IMG/VR virus record: IMGVR_UViG_3300042502_000824
Location: 1 to 23,598 of that record
Length of the DNA stretch: 23,598 nucleotides
Strand: one strand, 5' to 3'
Source: a virus
Under the pieces are notes generated by a model. It was not told where the DNA came from. It ran no database searches and saw nothing but the letters and a program-made list of their open reading frames with translations. Position numbers and translations under genes: made by a program. Positions 1-7,970 of this stretch are shown one piece after another; positions within the stretch are counted from its first letter, which is position 1, and each line of letters opens with the position of its first letter.

Positions 1-1368
1 CGAGACGCCAGTGCCTGTTTGCGGGGTAACAAACTGGTCAGAGATTACCGATGCCCCGACTTGAGAAAACGACACGTTCCAGATTTCCTGACCGATTGCC
101 CGCACAGGCGCTCCAGATGCTTCATTGTCCAGAACGCGGGTCGATAGCGCTGCAAGTTTACCGTTGATAGCAGAGGCCGATGTCGCAATGGACGAGGTGT
201 CTACTTCGACGGCTGTCAGGGTGGTTTCGGTGGCAGCACCAGACGGCAGTGCGCTGGAAACAACGTCAACCTGAAGTTCCCCGTTTGAATCGGTCTTAAG
301 AATTCGGAGATTTGTGCCGTCGCTTCCGCCAACCTGAGTCGCCTGAGAAAGGGCTGGGAAACCGATAGCGCCAGTCGATGGGGTGTTGGCGGTAACGGTT
401 CCGGTTATCGGAACATCTGATGCACGAAGCTGCGCGTCGGTCAAAGGCCCAGTCACAGCAACCGATGCCGCAATGCTGACCGGTTGAGTGGCTTGAAAAA
501 ACGTGCCACTGACCGGAACAGCCGTTCCGCTGACAGTGCCTTCAATTTGAATCGCAGTGGCGCGAAGTTGCGTGTCGGTAAGAGGCTGAGTAAGTCCGGT
601 GTTGGCGGTAACGGTTCCACTTATTGGAACAGCAGAAGCACGAAGCTGAGCGTCTGTCAGTGGTTGGCTCAACCCAGTGTTGGCTGTTACCGTTCCAGAA
701 ATCGGAACATCTGATGCGCGAAGCTGCGCGTCGGTCAACGGACCTGTAACAGGAACAGACGATGCGATGCTGACAGGTTGAGTCGCTTGCCAAAACGTGC
801 CAGAAACTGGCTGAGTTACACCACTTCCATCAACAGGCACGCGGCTAGAAACAAGCGCCGGAAGTTTGCCGTCGATGTTGCTTAGCGAAGTATTTCCAGT
901 CGTTTGAAGTGCTGACGTAGATGCACCTGTCGGAAGCGCAATGGAACCGACTGAAACAGGGACAGCGCTTGCGCGAAGTTGAGCATCAGTGAGAGGCTGA
1001 CTCAACCCAGTGTTTGCCGTCACAGTTCCGCTTACCGGCTGCGTTGCTTGGAAGAACGTGCCACTAACCGGAACGGCTGCGGCTCGAAGCTGGCTATCCG
1101 TAAGAGGTTGAGACAGGCCGGTATTCGCCGTCACCGTTCCAGAAATTGGAACTGTAGCCGCTCGCAGTTGTGCATCAGTCAATGGCTGAGACAACCCAGT
1201 GTTAGCCGTAACGGTTCCCGTAACCGGCATCGGGTTGCTTGACGAGACATCGGTAGCAGAGCCATCGGTTCCAATGCCGATCTTAACGCGCTGATGCAAA
1301 ACGCCTGCGATTTCGTCAGCAGCCACTGTTGCACCCGTTCCAGGTGTATATCCTACGTTGTCTGCCAT
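1..1368 (-). CDS. Tail/receptor-binding-type repeat protein, C-terminus beyond the window
   Basis: An open frame begins at ATG 1368 (reading MADNVGYTPGTG) and runs 456 codons to the window edge without a stop, so it is partial. The N-terminal stretch (GYTPGTGATVAADEI, then VLHQRVKIGIGTDG) is a pattern I associate with phage virion proteins of the tail-fibre or baseplate class. After it come seven copies of a PLTD(A/S/T)QLRA motif, usually followed by VPISGTVTANTGLSQ, spread over two blocks and separated by a stretch resembling LPTGASTSALQTTGN. The low-complexity, Ser/Thr/Ala/Gly/Val-rich sequence fits a repetitive beta-rich fibre shaft. It lies 3 bases downstream of the next tail gene and is likely co-transcribed with it. 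The exact role (fibre, baseplate or sheath decoration) is inferred. Virion structural protein is a good call; receptor binding is not shown. Confidence 0.8.
   Translation of the reverse strand, partial: MADNVGYTPGTGATVAADEIAGVLHQRVKIGIGTDGSATDVSSSNPMPVTGTVTANTGLSQPLTDAQLRAATVPISGTVTANTGLSQPLTDSQLRAAAVPVSGTFFQATQPVSGTVTANTGLSQPLTDAQLRASAVPVSVGSIALPTGASTSALQTTGNTSLSNIDGKLPALVSSRVPVDGSGVTQPVSGTFWQATQPVSIASSVPVTGPLTDAQLRASDVPISGTVTANTGLSQPLTDAQLRASAVPISGTVTANTGLTQPLTDTQLRATAIQIEGTVSGTAVPVSGTFFQATQPVSIAASVAVTGPLTDAQLRASDVPITGTVTANTPSTGAIGFPALSQATQVGGSDGTNLRILKTDSNGELQVDVVSSALPSGAATETTLTAVEVDTSSIATSASAINGKLAALSTRVLDNEASGAPVRAIGQEIWNVSFSQVGASVISDQFVTPQTGTGVS
400..1230 (-). repeat. Intragenic tandem repeats, seven PLTDxQLRA units
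   Basis: Within the tail protein, units of roughly 25 residues recur, each holding PLTD(A/S/T)QLRA and mostly VPISGTVTANTG. On the + strand the conserved DNA cores sit near 425, 558, 631, 712, 968, 1080 and 1160. Units differ at synonymous sites, so this is protein-level repetition and not recent exact DNA duplication. The spacing is broken between about 740 and 960 by a non-repeat insert. Confidence 0.85.
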
Positions 1369-1371
1369 AGA

Positions 1372-1722
1372 TTAGATGTATTGAAGGTAAATATCCCCAT
1401 CAGATCCGCCAGATGGTGATGACGTTCCGCTTGTTATGGTTTTTTGAGCGACAAGATTTGACCGAGCGGAATCGGCTGTAATTGCACCAGTTCCTCCACT
1501 TGCGACAGCGAGAGTTCCTCCGATGGTCATCGTGCCGCTTGCCGTCAACGGGGAGTTGGCCACGGTCAAACCTGTGCTTCCGCCTGAAAGCCCGATGCTC
1601 GAAATTGGAGGAGTTGAATAGACTACGTTTACGAGGTTGAGCGTGTAATCCAGCTCGTTCTCGGAAATCGTTGATACGACTCCAGCTCCGTCAAATTGGA
1701 TGGAGATGTCGTAGCTGCTCAT
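1372..1722 (-). CDS. Small tail-fibre-type protein
   Basis: This 116-residue protein is rich in Ser, Gly, Thr and Ile. The segment SGTMTIGGTLAVASGGTGA (around residues 62-81) is of the kind repeated in phage tail fibres, where it precedes trimeric beta-helical or collagen-like shafts. The C-terminus (SPSGGSDGDIYLQYI) resembles the 'GDIYLQY' ending seen in short fibre proteins. It starts at ATG 1722 in a 4-bp overlap with the stop of the upstream tail gene and ends 3 bases before the repeat protein start. No enzymatic motif or membrane segment is visible. The structural assignment rests on composition and context. Confidence 0.65.
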   Translation of the reverse strand: MSSYDISIQFDGAGVVSTISENELDYTLNLVNVVYSTPPISSIGLSGGSTGLTVANSPLTASGTMTIGGTLAVASGGTGAITADSARSNLVAQKTITSGTSSPSGGSDGDIYLQYI

Positions 1723-2144
1723 GGCGCGACTGTGATTCCGTCACAGACGATGAGTTTGTAGGTTCCAGTCGTTTTCGGGCCGAACGTGCCGACAACTTCG
1801 AACGAAAAATCAACGTAATAAGTGCCAGCAGCCCAATTTGCCGTTGCAGAACCGGGAGCGATAAACAGGATCGTAGCGTTTCCGCTTCCATCGATTGCAC
1901 CTGAAATGGTTCCGAAATCGTAAAGCAGCACCCCAGACGAATCTCTGATCTGAGAATACCCAACAATGCCGGTCCAGGAAATCGGAGGATTTGCGGGAAC
2001 AAAAAGAGAAACGGAGTATTCCTCGCCAATTTTGATGGTCATCACGCCGATTACAGCGCAATTATCACCGGAAGGTTGGCAATCGGTTGCCGTTGTCGCG
2101 CATGGCGACGAGCAGGATGAACCGAAGTATGGTTGCGAAGGCAT
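1719..2144 (-). CDS. Beta-sandwich-like tail/baseplate protein
   Basis: A 141-residue protein with a Cys-rich N-terminus (Cys at about 11, 15, 22 and 29), then a segment starting at about residue 35 (VMTIKIGEEYSVSLFV) resembling the immunoglobulin-like N-terminal domains of phage baseplate and receptor-binding-protein adaptors (BppU type). Alternating hydrophobic residues and the ending TGTYKLIVCDGI support a beta-sandwich. It is the first gene of the leftward tail block and is divergent from the large terminase across only 47 bases. There is no Shine-Dalgarno sequence before ATG 2144. The family is recognised by pattern only. Confidence 0.6.
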   Translation of the reverse strand: MPSQPYFGSSCSSPCATTATDCQPSGDNCAVIGVMTIKIGEEYSVSLFVPANPPISWTGIVGYSQIRDSSGVLLYDFGTISGAIDGSGNATILFIAPGSATANWAAGTYYVDFSFEVVGTFGPKTTGTYKLIVCDGITVAP

Positions 2145-2191
2145 AACCTTCCTAAAACTCTGAATCCATGATTCTTTAACGCAAGGTCAAA

Positions 2192-3877
2192 ATGGCGGAT
2201 CAAACCACAGAGCATCCACTTATTCAGCACAAGTATGGAATTCGTTCTCCGGTCAAGATTCCTGACCTTGAGCTAGAGCTTTACGCATTCCGAAACCGAC
2301 TCCAGCCCAATGAGGGCGGACTAGGTACTTTCAACCATTTTGTTAACGCCACCAAAATGCTCTGGCCAAAGATGAGCTGGAATCCGTGGCTTGAAAATCA
2401 AGCAGAAGACCTATGTGAGCATGACTACGTTGGGTGGGCAGGATGTGGCGCGTCCGGCAAGACCTTTGGGGCAACACTTTTCGCTACCGTCTGGTGGTTG
2501 GCCAACCCTGCCAAGTCAACGGTTGTCCTGACATCGACGACCGCGAAGATGATCCGAAAGCGTATGTGGGCCAATCTTCAGGATCTGGTCCGTAAGTCTC
2601 GCGGGTTCCCAGGCAACATGGTCGATTCCAAAATGGCCTTACAAGCTGTCAAAGGTGACGACCGCCATTCCATTTCCGCTATCGCCGTCGCCGAAGGAAA
2701 CACCTCGAAGGCAGTGGCCAACATCCAGGGTATTCACGCCGAGCGGGTGATGGTCATCATCGATGAGGCGACGGACACGCCCGAAGCAGCTTTCGAGGCT
2801 TGTACCAACCTTTCCAAAGGTTGCCGCGAGTTCAAGATGTTGGTTATCGGTAATCCGGCATCGAAGTACGATCCACACGGTCGATTCTGCACACCGGCAA
2901 AGGGTTGGCGCAGCGTAACGATTGAAGATCAGCATTGGCTGACCGAACGTGGCATGTGCCGACGATTCGACGGCATGAAGTCGCCCAACATCAGCGAAGG
3001 GCGAACGAAGTACCCATACCTTATAACGCATGATCAGGTGTTATCCGCTATGCGACATGAGGGTGAGCAAAGCCCTACGTTCTGGAAGTACACGCGCGGA
3101 TTCTGGAGTCCTGACGGCATGGTCAAGACGGTGTTGTCCGAATCACTGATCGAGACGCACACACCTACAAGAAAGTTGACGTTTACCACAAATGTCCAAG
3201 TCGTTGCCGGTCTTGACCCAGGCTTTGGTGGCGACAGATGCGTTCTTCGCTTCGCCAAGGTTGGCACAGCAAACGACAAGGTGAGCATACTTTTTCAGGA
3301 TATCGTCCAGATATCCCCAAACGCTCAGCTAACGGAACCAGTTCACTACCAGATAGCCAACCGCGTCAAAGAGGAGTGCAGCAAGCGCGGCGTGTCGCCC
3401 GATAGGTTCGCTCTCGATTCAAGCGGTGAGGGTGGTGGTCTTGCAGATATTCTGACCCGCGAATGGGGCGTCGTTCATCGCGTTGAGTTTGGCGGCTCTC
3501 CGTCAGCCATTCCGGTCAGCGATGAAGACAGTCGGCCATGCAATGAGGCATACGACCGCAAGGTGACTGAACTATGGTTCTCGATGCGTAAATGGGTTGT
3601 CGAGGAGCGTGTTGGAGGAATGGACATCGAGACTCTTCAGGAGTTCTGCGCGCGCATGTTCGACGATTCCAAGCGGAAGATATCGGTCGAATCCAAGACC
3701 GTGATGAAGCAGCGAACCGGCAAATCGCCTGACTTGGCCGACGCAGCTACAGTCTTGCTTGATCTAGTCCGAAAAACCGCTGTCCTCGAACCGCGAGCAA
3801 CCAGAATGGATAAAGTCTGGGAAAAGCTCGTTCGGGATGCCGATTCAATCTACCACGACGAAACTATCGAAGAATGA
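2192..3877 (+). CDS. terL: Terminase large subunit (packaging ATPase/nuclease)
   Basis: The 561-residue protein drives DNA packaging through the portal and cuts the genome. The ATPase domain shows a Walker A motif (GCGASGKT, residues 84-91) and Walker B (VMVIIDEATD, 186-195, with Asp191-Glu192). A coupling-motif-like VIGNP follows at 218-222. The C-terminal RNase H-like nuclease is marked by GLDPG with Asp342, FALDSSGEG with Asp409, and DLADAA with Asp514 and Asp517. Length is normal for the family. The start at 2192 has an A-rich leader and no Shine-Dalgarno. It overlaps the next gene by 4 bp. The likely small-subunit partner lies about 13 kb away on the other strand, which is not the usual arrangement. 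Confidence 0.93.
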   Translation: MADQTTEHPLIQHKYGIRSPVKIPDLELELYAFRNRLQPNEGGLGTFNHFVNATKMLWPKMSWNPWLENQAEDLCEHDYVGWAGCGASGKTFGATLFATVWWLANPAKSTVVLTSTTAKMIRKRMWANLQDLVRKSRGFPGNMVDSKMALQAVKGDDRHSISAIAVAEGNTSKAVANIQGIHAERVMVIIDEATDTPEAAFEACTNLSKGCREFKMLVIGNPASKYDPHGRFCTPAKGWRSVTIEDQHWLTERGMCRRFDGMKSPNISEGRTKYPYLITHDQVLSAMRHEGEQSPTFWKYTRGFWSPDGMVKTVLSESLIETHTPTRKLTFTTNVQVVAGLDPGFGGDRCVLRFAKVGTANDKVSILFQDIVQISPNAQLTEPVHYQIANRVKEECSKRGVSPDRFALDSSGEGGGLADILTREWGVVHRVEFGGSPSAIPVSDEDSRPCNEAYDRKVTELWFSMRKWVVEERVGGMDIETLQEFCARMFDDSKRKISVESKTVMKQRTGKSPDLADAATVLLDLVRKTAVLEPRATRMDKVWEKLVRDADSIYHDETIEE

Positions 3878-4503
3878 GCAAGGTTACTGGATACAAGGTT
3901 CTCAACGAACACATGGTCATCCCCGGCGGATGGCATTACCGAGTGCCAGAGACGGGCATCGAAATCATGGGAGGATCATGGCCGCAGCTCCATGAGTTCG
4001 TTCGCAACCATTACACAGCGAACGCCATCGCCGTACCGATCAACCTTGACACTTTAATCACCGAATATGCGTGTCGCAACGGTGCGGATTGCGCCTACAA
4101 CGAGGTTGAACTTCCAAAACCAGAAGGCCGCAAATCGCTGCAAATTGGAGATGTCATCCGATTCAGCATGAGTTTGCTTCATGGACTGACCGTCGGCGGC
4201 GGAAAAGTCGATCAAGCGGAGGCAAATCGACGCGCAAGCATCTGTTCAGGATGCCGTTTTAATCGTAAGCCGCTCGGATGCACTGGATGTAATGCTCGCG
4301 TTCTAAAAGACGCCGTAAAAACCTTCTCACAACACGGAAATACGCCGTATGATGAGCAGGTTCAGAGCTGTGAATTTTGTGGTTGCTTTATCAGAAGCAT
4401 GGTGTGGTTTCCCATTGAAACACTCCATAAATTTACGGACGCTACAGAGAACGAAAACCTTCCGGCTCACTGCTGGAAAAAACGACCATGTACGGAAACC
4501 TAG
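3874..4503 (+). CDS. Cys-rich putative zinc-binding protein between terminase and portal
   Basis: A 209-residue protein of unknown function. The visible pattern is a set of Cys pairs: ICSGC (Cys124, Cys127), GCTGC (Cys136, Cys139) and CEFCGC (Cys166, Cys169, Cys171), plus Cys200 and Cys206. These could form one or two zinc ribbons or a small metal site. The N-terminal half has no recognised motif, although WHYRVPETGIEI and the following Trp/Pro-rich stretch look compact and globular. It overlaps the terminase stop by 4 bp (ATGA) and the portal start by 16 bp, so its expression is coupled to both packaging genes. A role in packaging or head maturation is inferred from position alone. Confidence 0.8.
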   Translation: MSKVTGYKVLNEHMVIPGGWHYRVPETGIEIMGGSWPQLHEFVRNHYTANAIAVPINLDTLITEYACRNGADCAYNEVELPKPEGRKSLQIGDVIRFSMSLLHGLTVGGGKVDQAEANRRASICSGCRFNRKPLGCTGCNARVLKDAVKTFSQHGNTPYDEQVQSCEFCGCFIRSMVWFPIETLHKFTDATENENLPAHCWKKRPCTET

Positions 4504-6737
4504 CCCAACTGCCGCTTGAAACCATCAACGAAAACGGCAAAGCGCCTGAAACGCGCATAGCCGATGCGGCATCAGCTCGCGAAATTTTCCAGAAGCTGAT
4601 CATGGCCGATCAGTTGCGGAACGTGACGCGCGCCAAGTTGCGCGGTCTTGTTGATGGTAACCCTCCGTACAATCCTGCCGAACTGCGCCGTAACAACCAA
4701 GCGTTCCGAACCAATGTGAACTTCCGCGAGTCGGAAGCGTTCCTCACGTTGGCCATGTCTGCCTTCTACGATGTGTTCGCCGAGGTTCCGACCTACGCCA
4801 ACATTCGCACCGCTTACGGCAACGACATGGATAAGCGGGAGGAATGGTCGAAGATCATTACCGAGGAATTCGACCGTCTCCAGAAGATGGACAAAGACTT
4901 CGACTACCTCATGCAGCTCTCGCAGCGTGAGATGGTCCTTATTGGCGATGGCCCGTTGATTTTCGAGGACAGCACCGATTGGCGGTGTAAGGCCATCATG
5001 GCAACGGATCTTCTCGTTCCAGATGGAACCAAGTCGAACGTCAGCGACTGGAAAGTAGCCGCTGTCCGAACCCGCATGGGTGTCGATGATCTTTTTGAGA
5101 AGATTCAAGATGAAGAGGCAGCTCGCGCCGCCGGTTGGAACGTGGATTACGTTCGCCAGCGTATTCGCGCCGCAATGCCCGAGCCGTATCGTTCTGGTGT
5201 TCAGTACGACTGGGAGTTCTTCCAGCGCCAGCTTCGCTCGAACGACATCACATTCTCGGCTCGCTCCGAGGTGGTCTTGATGTGCCACATCTTCTACAAG
5301 GAGTTCGATGGTCAGATCAGCCATGTCATCATCGATGAGCGTGACAGCGAGGACTTCATGTACAAGAAGCTGCGTCGCTTCGGCCGGTGGGAGCAGGTTA
5401 TCCATCCGATGTACTACGACCGTGGCGATGGCGAGCATCATGGTGTAAAAGGCTTGGGCATCAAGATGCTCCAGGCGATGGAACTGAAGAATCGTCTGCG
5501 TTGCTCGATGGTTGATAGCGCATTCGCTCGCACCCAGATTCTCTTCCGACCTCTCAACCCGAACGCTCTAAACAAAACGAGCGTCGTTCAGCAAGGACCG
5601 TATGCTATTCTCCCGCCCGACTACGAAGTCATTCAGCAGAACATTGCTGGCGTTCTGGACGCTCCTATGGCGGTCAACGCTGACCTTGAGAATGTTCTTC
5701 AAGGCAACCTCTCTCAGTATCGCCAATCGCTCAACAAGCCGTCGGGCAATCCTCGTACTGCCACCGAAGTCCAAGCCATCGTGGCACAGCAGTCAGCAAT
5801 CGGTAAGACGCAGTTGAGCCGGTATTACAACCAGTTAGATTCTTTCTTTGAGGAACGGTACAATCGCGCCTCAAACCCCAACCTTAACCCAATTACCAAG
5901 TCGGACAAAGACGCCATCGAGTTCCAGCGTCGGTGCAAGGAGCGTGGTGTTCCTGTTCAAGCGATGATAGACATCGATTACGTCGAGGCGACTCGCACGG
6001 TCGGCCAAGGTTCTCAGTTCGCTAAGCAACAGCTTCTTGGAACTTTGCTCGGGCTTTCCGGTTCTCTTCCCGAAGGCGGAAAGATCAACCTGCTCAAGGA
6101 CTACATCGCCGCTCAGGTTGGCCAACAAATGGTTGATCGTTATTTGCCGACTCAGATGCAGTCTGCTCGCGTTCAGGATCAGGCTGCTCTTGCTGTTCTG
6201 GAGCATTCATCGTTGCGCCAGGGCAACATGCCAATCGTCACCGACACGCAGAGCCATATCATTCACATCGACACACATCTGGCGGCTGCAAACGAGGCTG
6301 CTGCATCGCTTCAACAGGGTGGAAATCCGCAGGAGATTGTCCTCTTCCTCCAAGGCATAGGTCAACACGTTCAGGATCATCTCCAGCGCCTGTCCACCGA
6401 TCCTACGCGCAGGCCGCAGGTTGAGGCTTATACGCAGCAGTTGCAGATGCTTAGCCAGACGATTGAACAGCTTGGTCAGTTGATTCAGGAACAGCAGCAA
6501 GCTCAGATGCAGATGCAGCAAGCTCAAGCGATTCAGCAGGGTGTTGATCCGAAAACGGCGATGATGAATGCGGAGGTTCAGTCAAAAATCGCTCGCCAGA
6601 ACGCCGAGACTATGGCCAACATTCAGCGTCAGAACACGAAGGCGATGGCAGATCTGTCACGCCGGAATGCGAAGACCACCGCTGATATTCAGCGAGCGAA
6701 TGCAACTGCCGAGTCCAACTTGGCGCGTCAGGGATAA
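4488..6737 (+). CDS. Portal (head-tail connector) protein
   Basis: A 749-residue protein in the portal position, right after the terminase genes. Length fits large podovirus-type portals. The N-terminal two thirds are mixed alpha/beta with a portal-like pattern: a conserved-looking TNVNFRESEAF segment at about residue 75, a long central region with HGVKGLGIKMLQAMEL (about 318-333) and RTATEVQAI (about 424-432), the last resembling the helix that precedes the long portal stem/clip helices. The last 130 residues are Gln/Ala/Met-rich coiled coil ending in repeated ARQNA/RRNAK-type units, like barrel regions of P22-type portals. The protein forms the dodecameric DNA channel at one capsid vertex (family knowledge). 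The start overlaps the previous gene by 16 bp. Confidence 0.85.
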   Translation: MYGNLAQLPLETINENGKAPETRIADAASAREIFQKLIMADQLRNVTRAKLRGLVDGNPPYNPAELRRNNQAFRTNVNFRESEAFLTLAMSAFYDVFAEVPTYANIRTAYGNDMDKREEWSKIITEEFDRLQKMDKDFDYLMQLSQREMVLIGDGPLIFEDSTDWRCKAIMATDLLVPDGTKSNVSDWKVAAVRTRMGVDDLFEKIQDEEAARAAGWNVDYVRQRIRAAMPEPYRSGVQYDWEFFQRQLRSNDITFSARSEVVLMCHIFYKEFDGQISHVIIDERDSEDFMYKKLRRFGRWEQVIHPMYYDRGDGEHHGVKGLGIKMLQAMELKNRLRCSMVDSAFARTQILFRPLNPNALNKTSVVQQGPYAILPPDYEVIQQNIAGVLDAPMAVNADLENVLQGNLSQYRQSLNKPSGNPRTATEVQAIVAQQSAIGKTQLSRYYNQLDSFFEERYNRASNPNLNPITKSDKDAIEFQRRCKERGVPVQAMIDIDYVEATRTVGQGSQFAKQQLLGTLLGLSGSLPEGGKINLLKDYIAAQVGQQMVDRYLPTQMQSARVQDQAALAVLEHSSLRQGNMPIVTDTQSHIIHIDTHLAAANEAAASLQQGGNPQEIVLFLQGIGQHVQDHLQRLSTDPTRRPQVEAYTQQLQMLSQTIEQLGQLIQEQQQAQMQMQQAQAIQQGVDPKTAMMNAEVQSKIARQNAETMANIQRQNTKAMADLSRRNAKTTADIQRANATAESNLARQG

Positions 6738-6742
6738 AATTT

Positions 6743-7363
6743 ATGAGCCAAAACGAAGAACTCGTTTCTCAATTCATCGCAGAGCAGTTTCCCAAAATGG
6801 GCGGCTGGTGCGACGTTAAGAAAGGTTTGGAAATCGCCAAACTTGTCCTTGAAACCAAACCGCAGCGCATCGCTGAAGTTGGCGTTTTCGAGGGCAAGTC
6901 AACGCTCGCCCTGGCCTACGCCTGTAAGCTGAACGGAAGTGGCACGGTTTACGCCATTGACTCTTGGAAGAAAGAGGACTGCATCGACGATGAAAATGCA
7001 GTCAATCAAGAATGGTGGGCGGCGCTTGATTTGGACGGCCATTACGAGGCTTTCGTTCGCCACTGTGTCCGTGCAGAAGTTGTTCGCCATATCCAATTCT
7101 GCCGCATGTCGTCGTGGGACGCGTCGCGATTCCTGCCCGAGGTAGACATGGTTCACATCGATGCCAATCACGCTGAATGGCCGTCTACGAGCGATGTCGT
7201 CAACTGGCTTCCGAAGCTCAAGGTTGGCGGTTACATCGTGATGGACGATGTGAACTGGGAGTCCACACAGACTGCGCTGAAGTTTGTTCTGAAACGCTGT
7301 GAATTTGTTGCGCGTTTCGATCTGAACGAAAGCTGCTTTGCCATCTATCGTAAGTTAAAATAA
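6743..7363 (+). CDS. Class I SAM-dependent methyltransferase (Methyltransf_24 type)
   Basis: A 206-residue cytoplasmic enzyme predicted to transfer a methyl group from S-adenosylmethionine. Motif I is AEVGVFEGKS (residues 44-53), followed by an acidic ribose-binding position in VYAIDSW (Asp73). VDMVHIDANH (134-143) and the LKVGGYIVMDDV block (159-170) are the signature of the Methyltransf_24 group, which often acts on sugars or small molecules near surface-glycan genes. No signal peptide or membrane segment. It begins 5 bases after the portal stop and is followed after 2 bases by a glycosyltransferase gene, so a glycan-related substrate is likely but not shown. The leader is A/T-rich with no Shine-Dalgarno. 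Confidence 0.85.
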   Translation: MSQNEELVSQFIAEQFPKMGGWCDVKKGLEIAKLVLETKPQRIAEVGVFEGKSTLALAYACKLNGSGTVYAIDSWKKEDCIDDENAVNQEWWAALDLDGHYEAFVRHCVRAEVVRHIQFCRMSSWDASRFLPEVDMVHIDANHAEWPSTSDVVNWLPKLKVGGYIVMDDVNWESTQTALKFVLKRCEFVARFDLNESCFAIYRKLK

Positions 7364-7365
7364 CC

Positions 7366-7968
7366 GTGAAAACGGTCGTCATTACGATGCGCGGTTCGCC
7401 ACGCATCCCGCGCTTAAAAGAGAACCTGAATGCTTTCAGCATTTTGGACTACCGGATTTTCTATGGACTAAATGGAAAGAAGTCTGGTCTGAAAGCAAGC
7501 ATTCCGTACGAGGTTGATAATCCCGGCTCCGGTTATTTAATCTGCCATAAGCATGTCGGATGCACCATGTCTCATTGGATGCTGTGGAATGCTCTCGATT
7601 TTGATCCATCAACACCTGACATGGTGATGATTCTTGAGGACGACGTTATTTTTCGTCCGCACTGGAAAGAAACGGTTGAACGCGCACTGACAAAACTACC
7701 AGAAGATTGGGACATTCTCTATCCTGGATCTTGCTGCGCGCACGGAAAGATGTCCCGAGAGCTGGATTCCAACCTTTTTGAGGGAATGCCGCTTTGCACC
7801 CACTGTTACATAGTACGCAAGAAGGCTCTCAAGACGTTGATTGAGACGAACGAGGAGATTTTTGCGCCTATCGATTTGCAAATGTACCTCAACAGTCGCC
7901 ATCTCCTGAAATGCTTTACCATTTTTCCAAGGGTCGTTGACCAAGATGGAACCGATCTTTCAGACTGA
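7366..7968 (+). CDS. Glycosyltransferase family 25-type (LPS-type) transferase
   Basis: A 200-residue protein with the GT25 pattern: an N-terminal strand with an aromatic/Gly turn (IFYGLNG, 31-37), the GCTMSHWMLW helix (65-74), and a DxD-like metal/nucleotide-sugar site MILEDDVIF (88-96, Glu91-Asp92-Asp93). FAPIDLQMY (166-174) matches the later conserved 'D-x-x-L/M' region of the family. GT25 enzymes transfer hexoses to lipooligosaccharide or to collagen-type hydroxylysine. Here the acceptor is unknown. The start is GTG at 7366, two bases after the methyltransferase stop, implying translational coupling. No membrane anchor is visible, so it should act in the cytoplasm. The family call is firm, the substrate open. 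Confidence 0.85.
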   Translation: MKTVVITMRGSPRIPRLKENLNAFSILDYRIFYGLNGKKSGLKASIPYEVDNPGSGYLICHKHVGCTMSHWMLWNALDFDPSTPDMVMILEDDVIFRPHWKETVERALTKLPEDWDILYPGSCCAHGKMSRELDSNLFEGMPLCTHCYIVRKKALKTLIETNEEIFAPIDLQMYLNSRHLLKCFTIFPRVVDQDGTDLSD

Positions 7969-7970
7969 AA

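Noticed and set aside
484-1242. Several 76-87 codon + strand frames over the tail repeat gene
   Set aside because: They repeat with the repeat units of the minus strand gene and have unlikely Arg/Ser/Cys-rich composition.
4572-5441. 289-codon minus strand open frame
   Set aside because: Antisense to the portal gene; its amino acid pattern reflects portal codons and it has no start context or partner.
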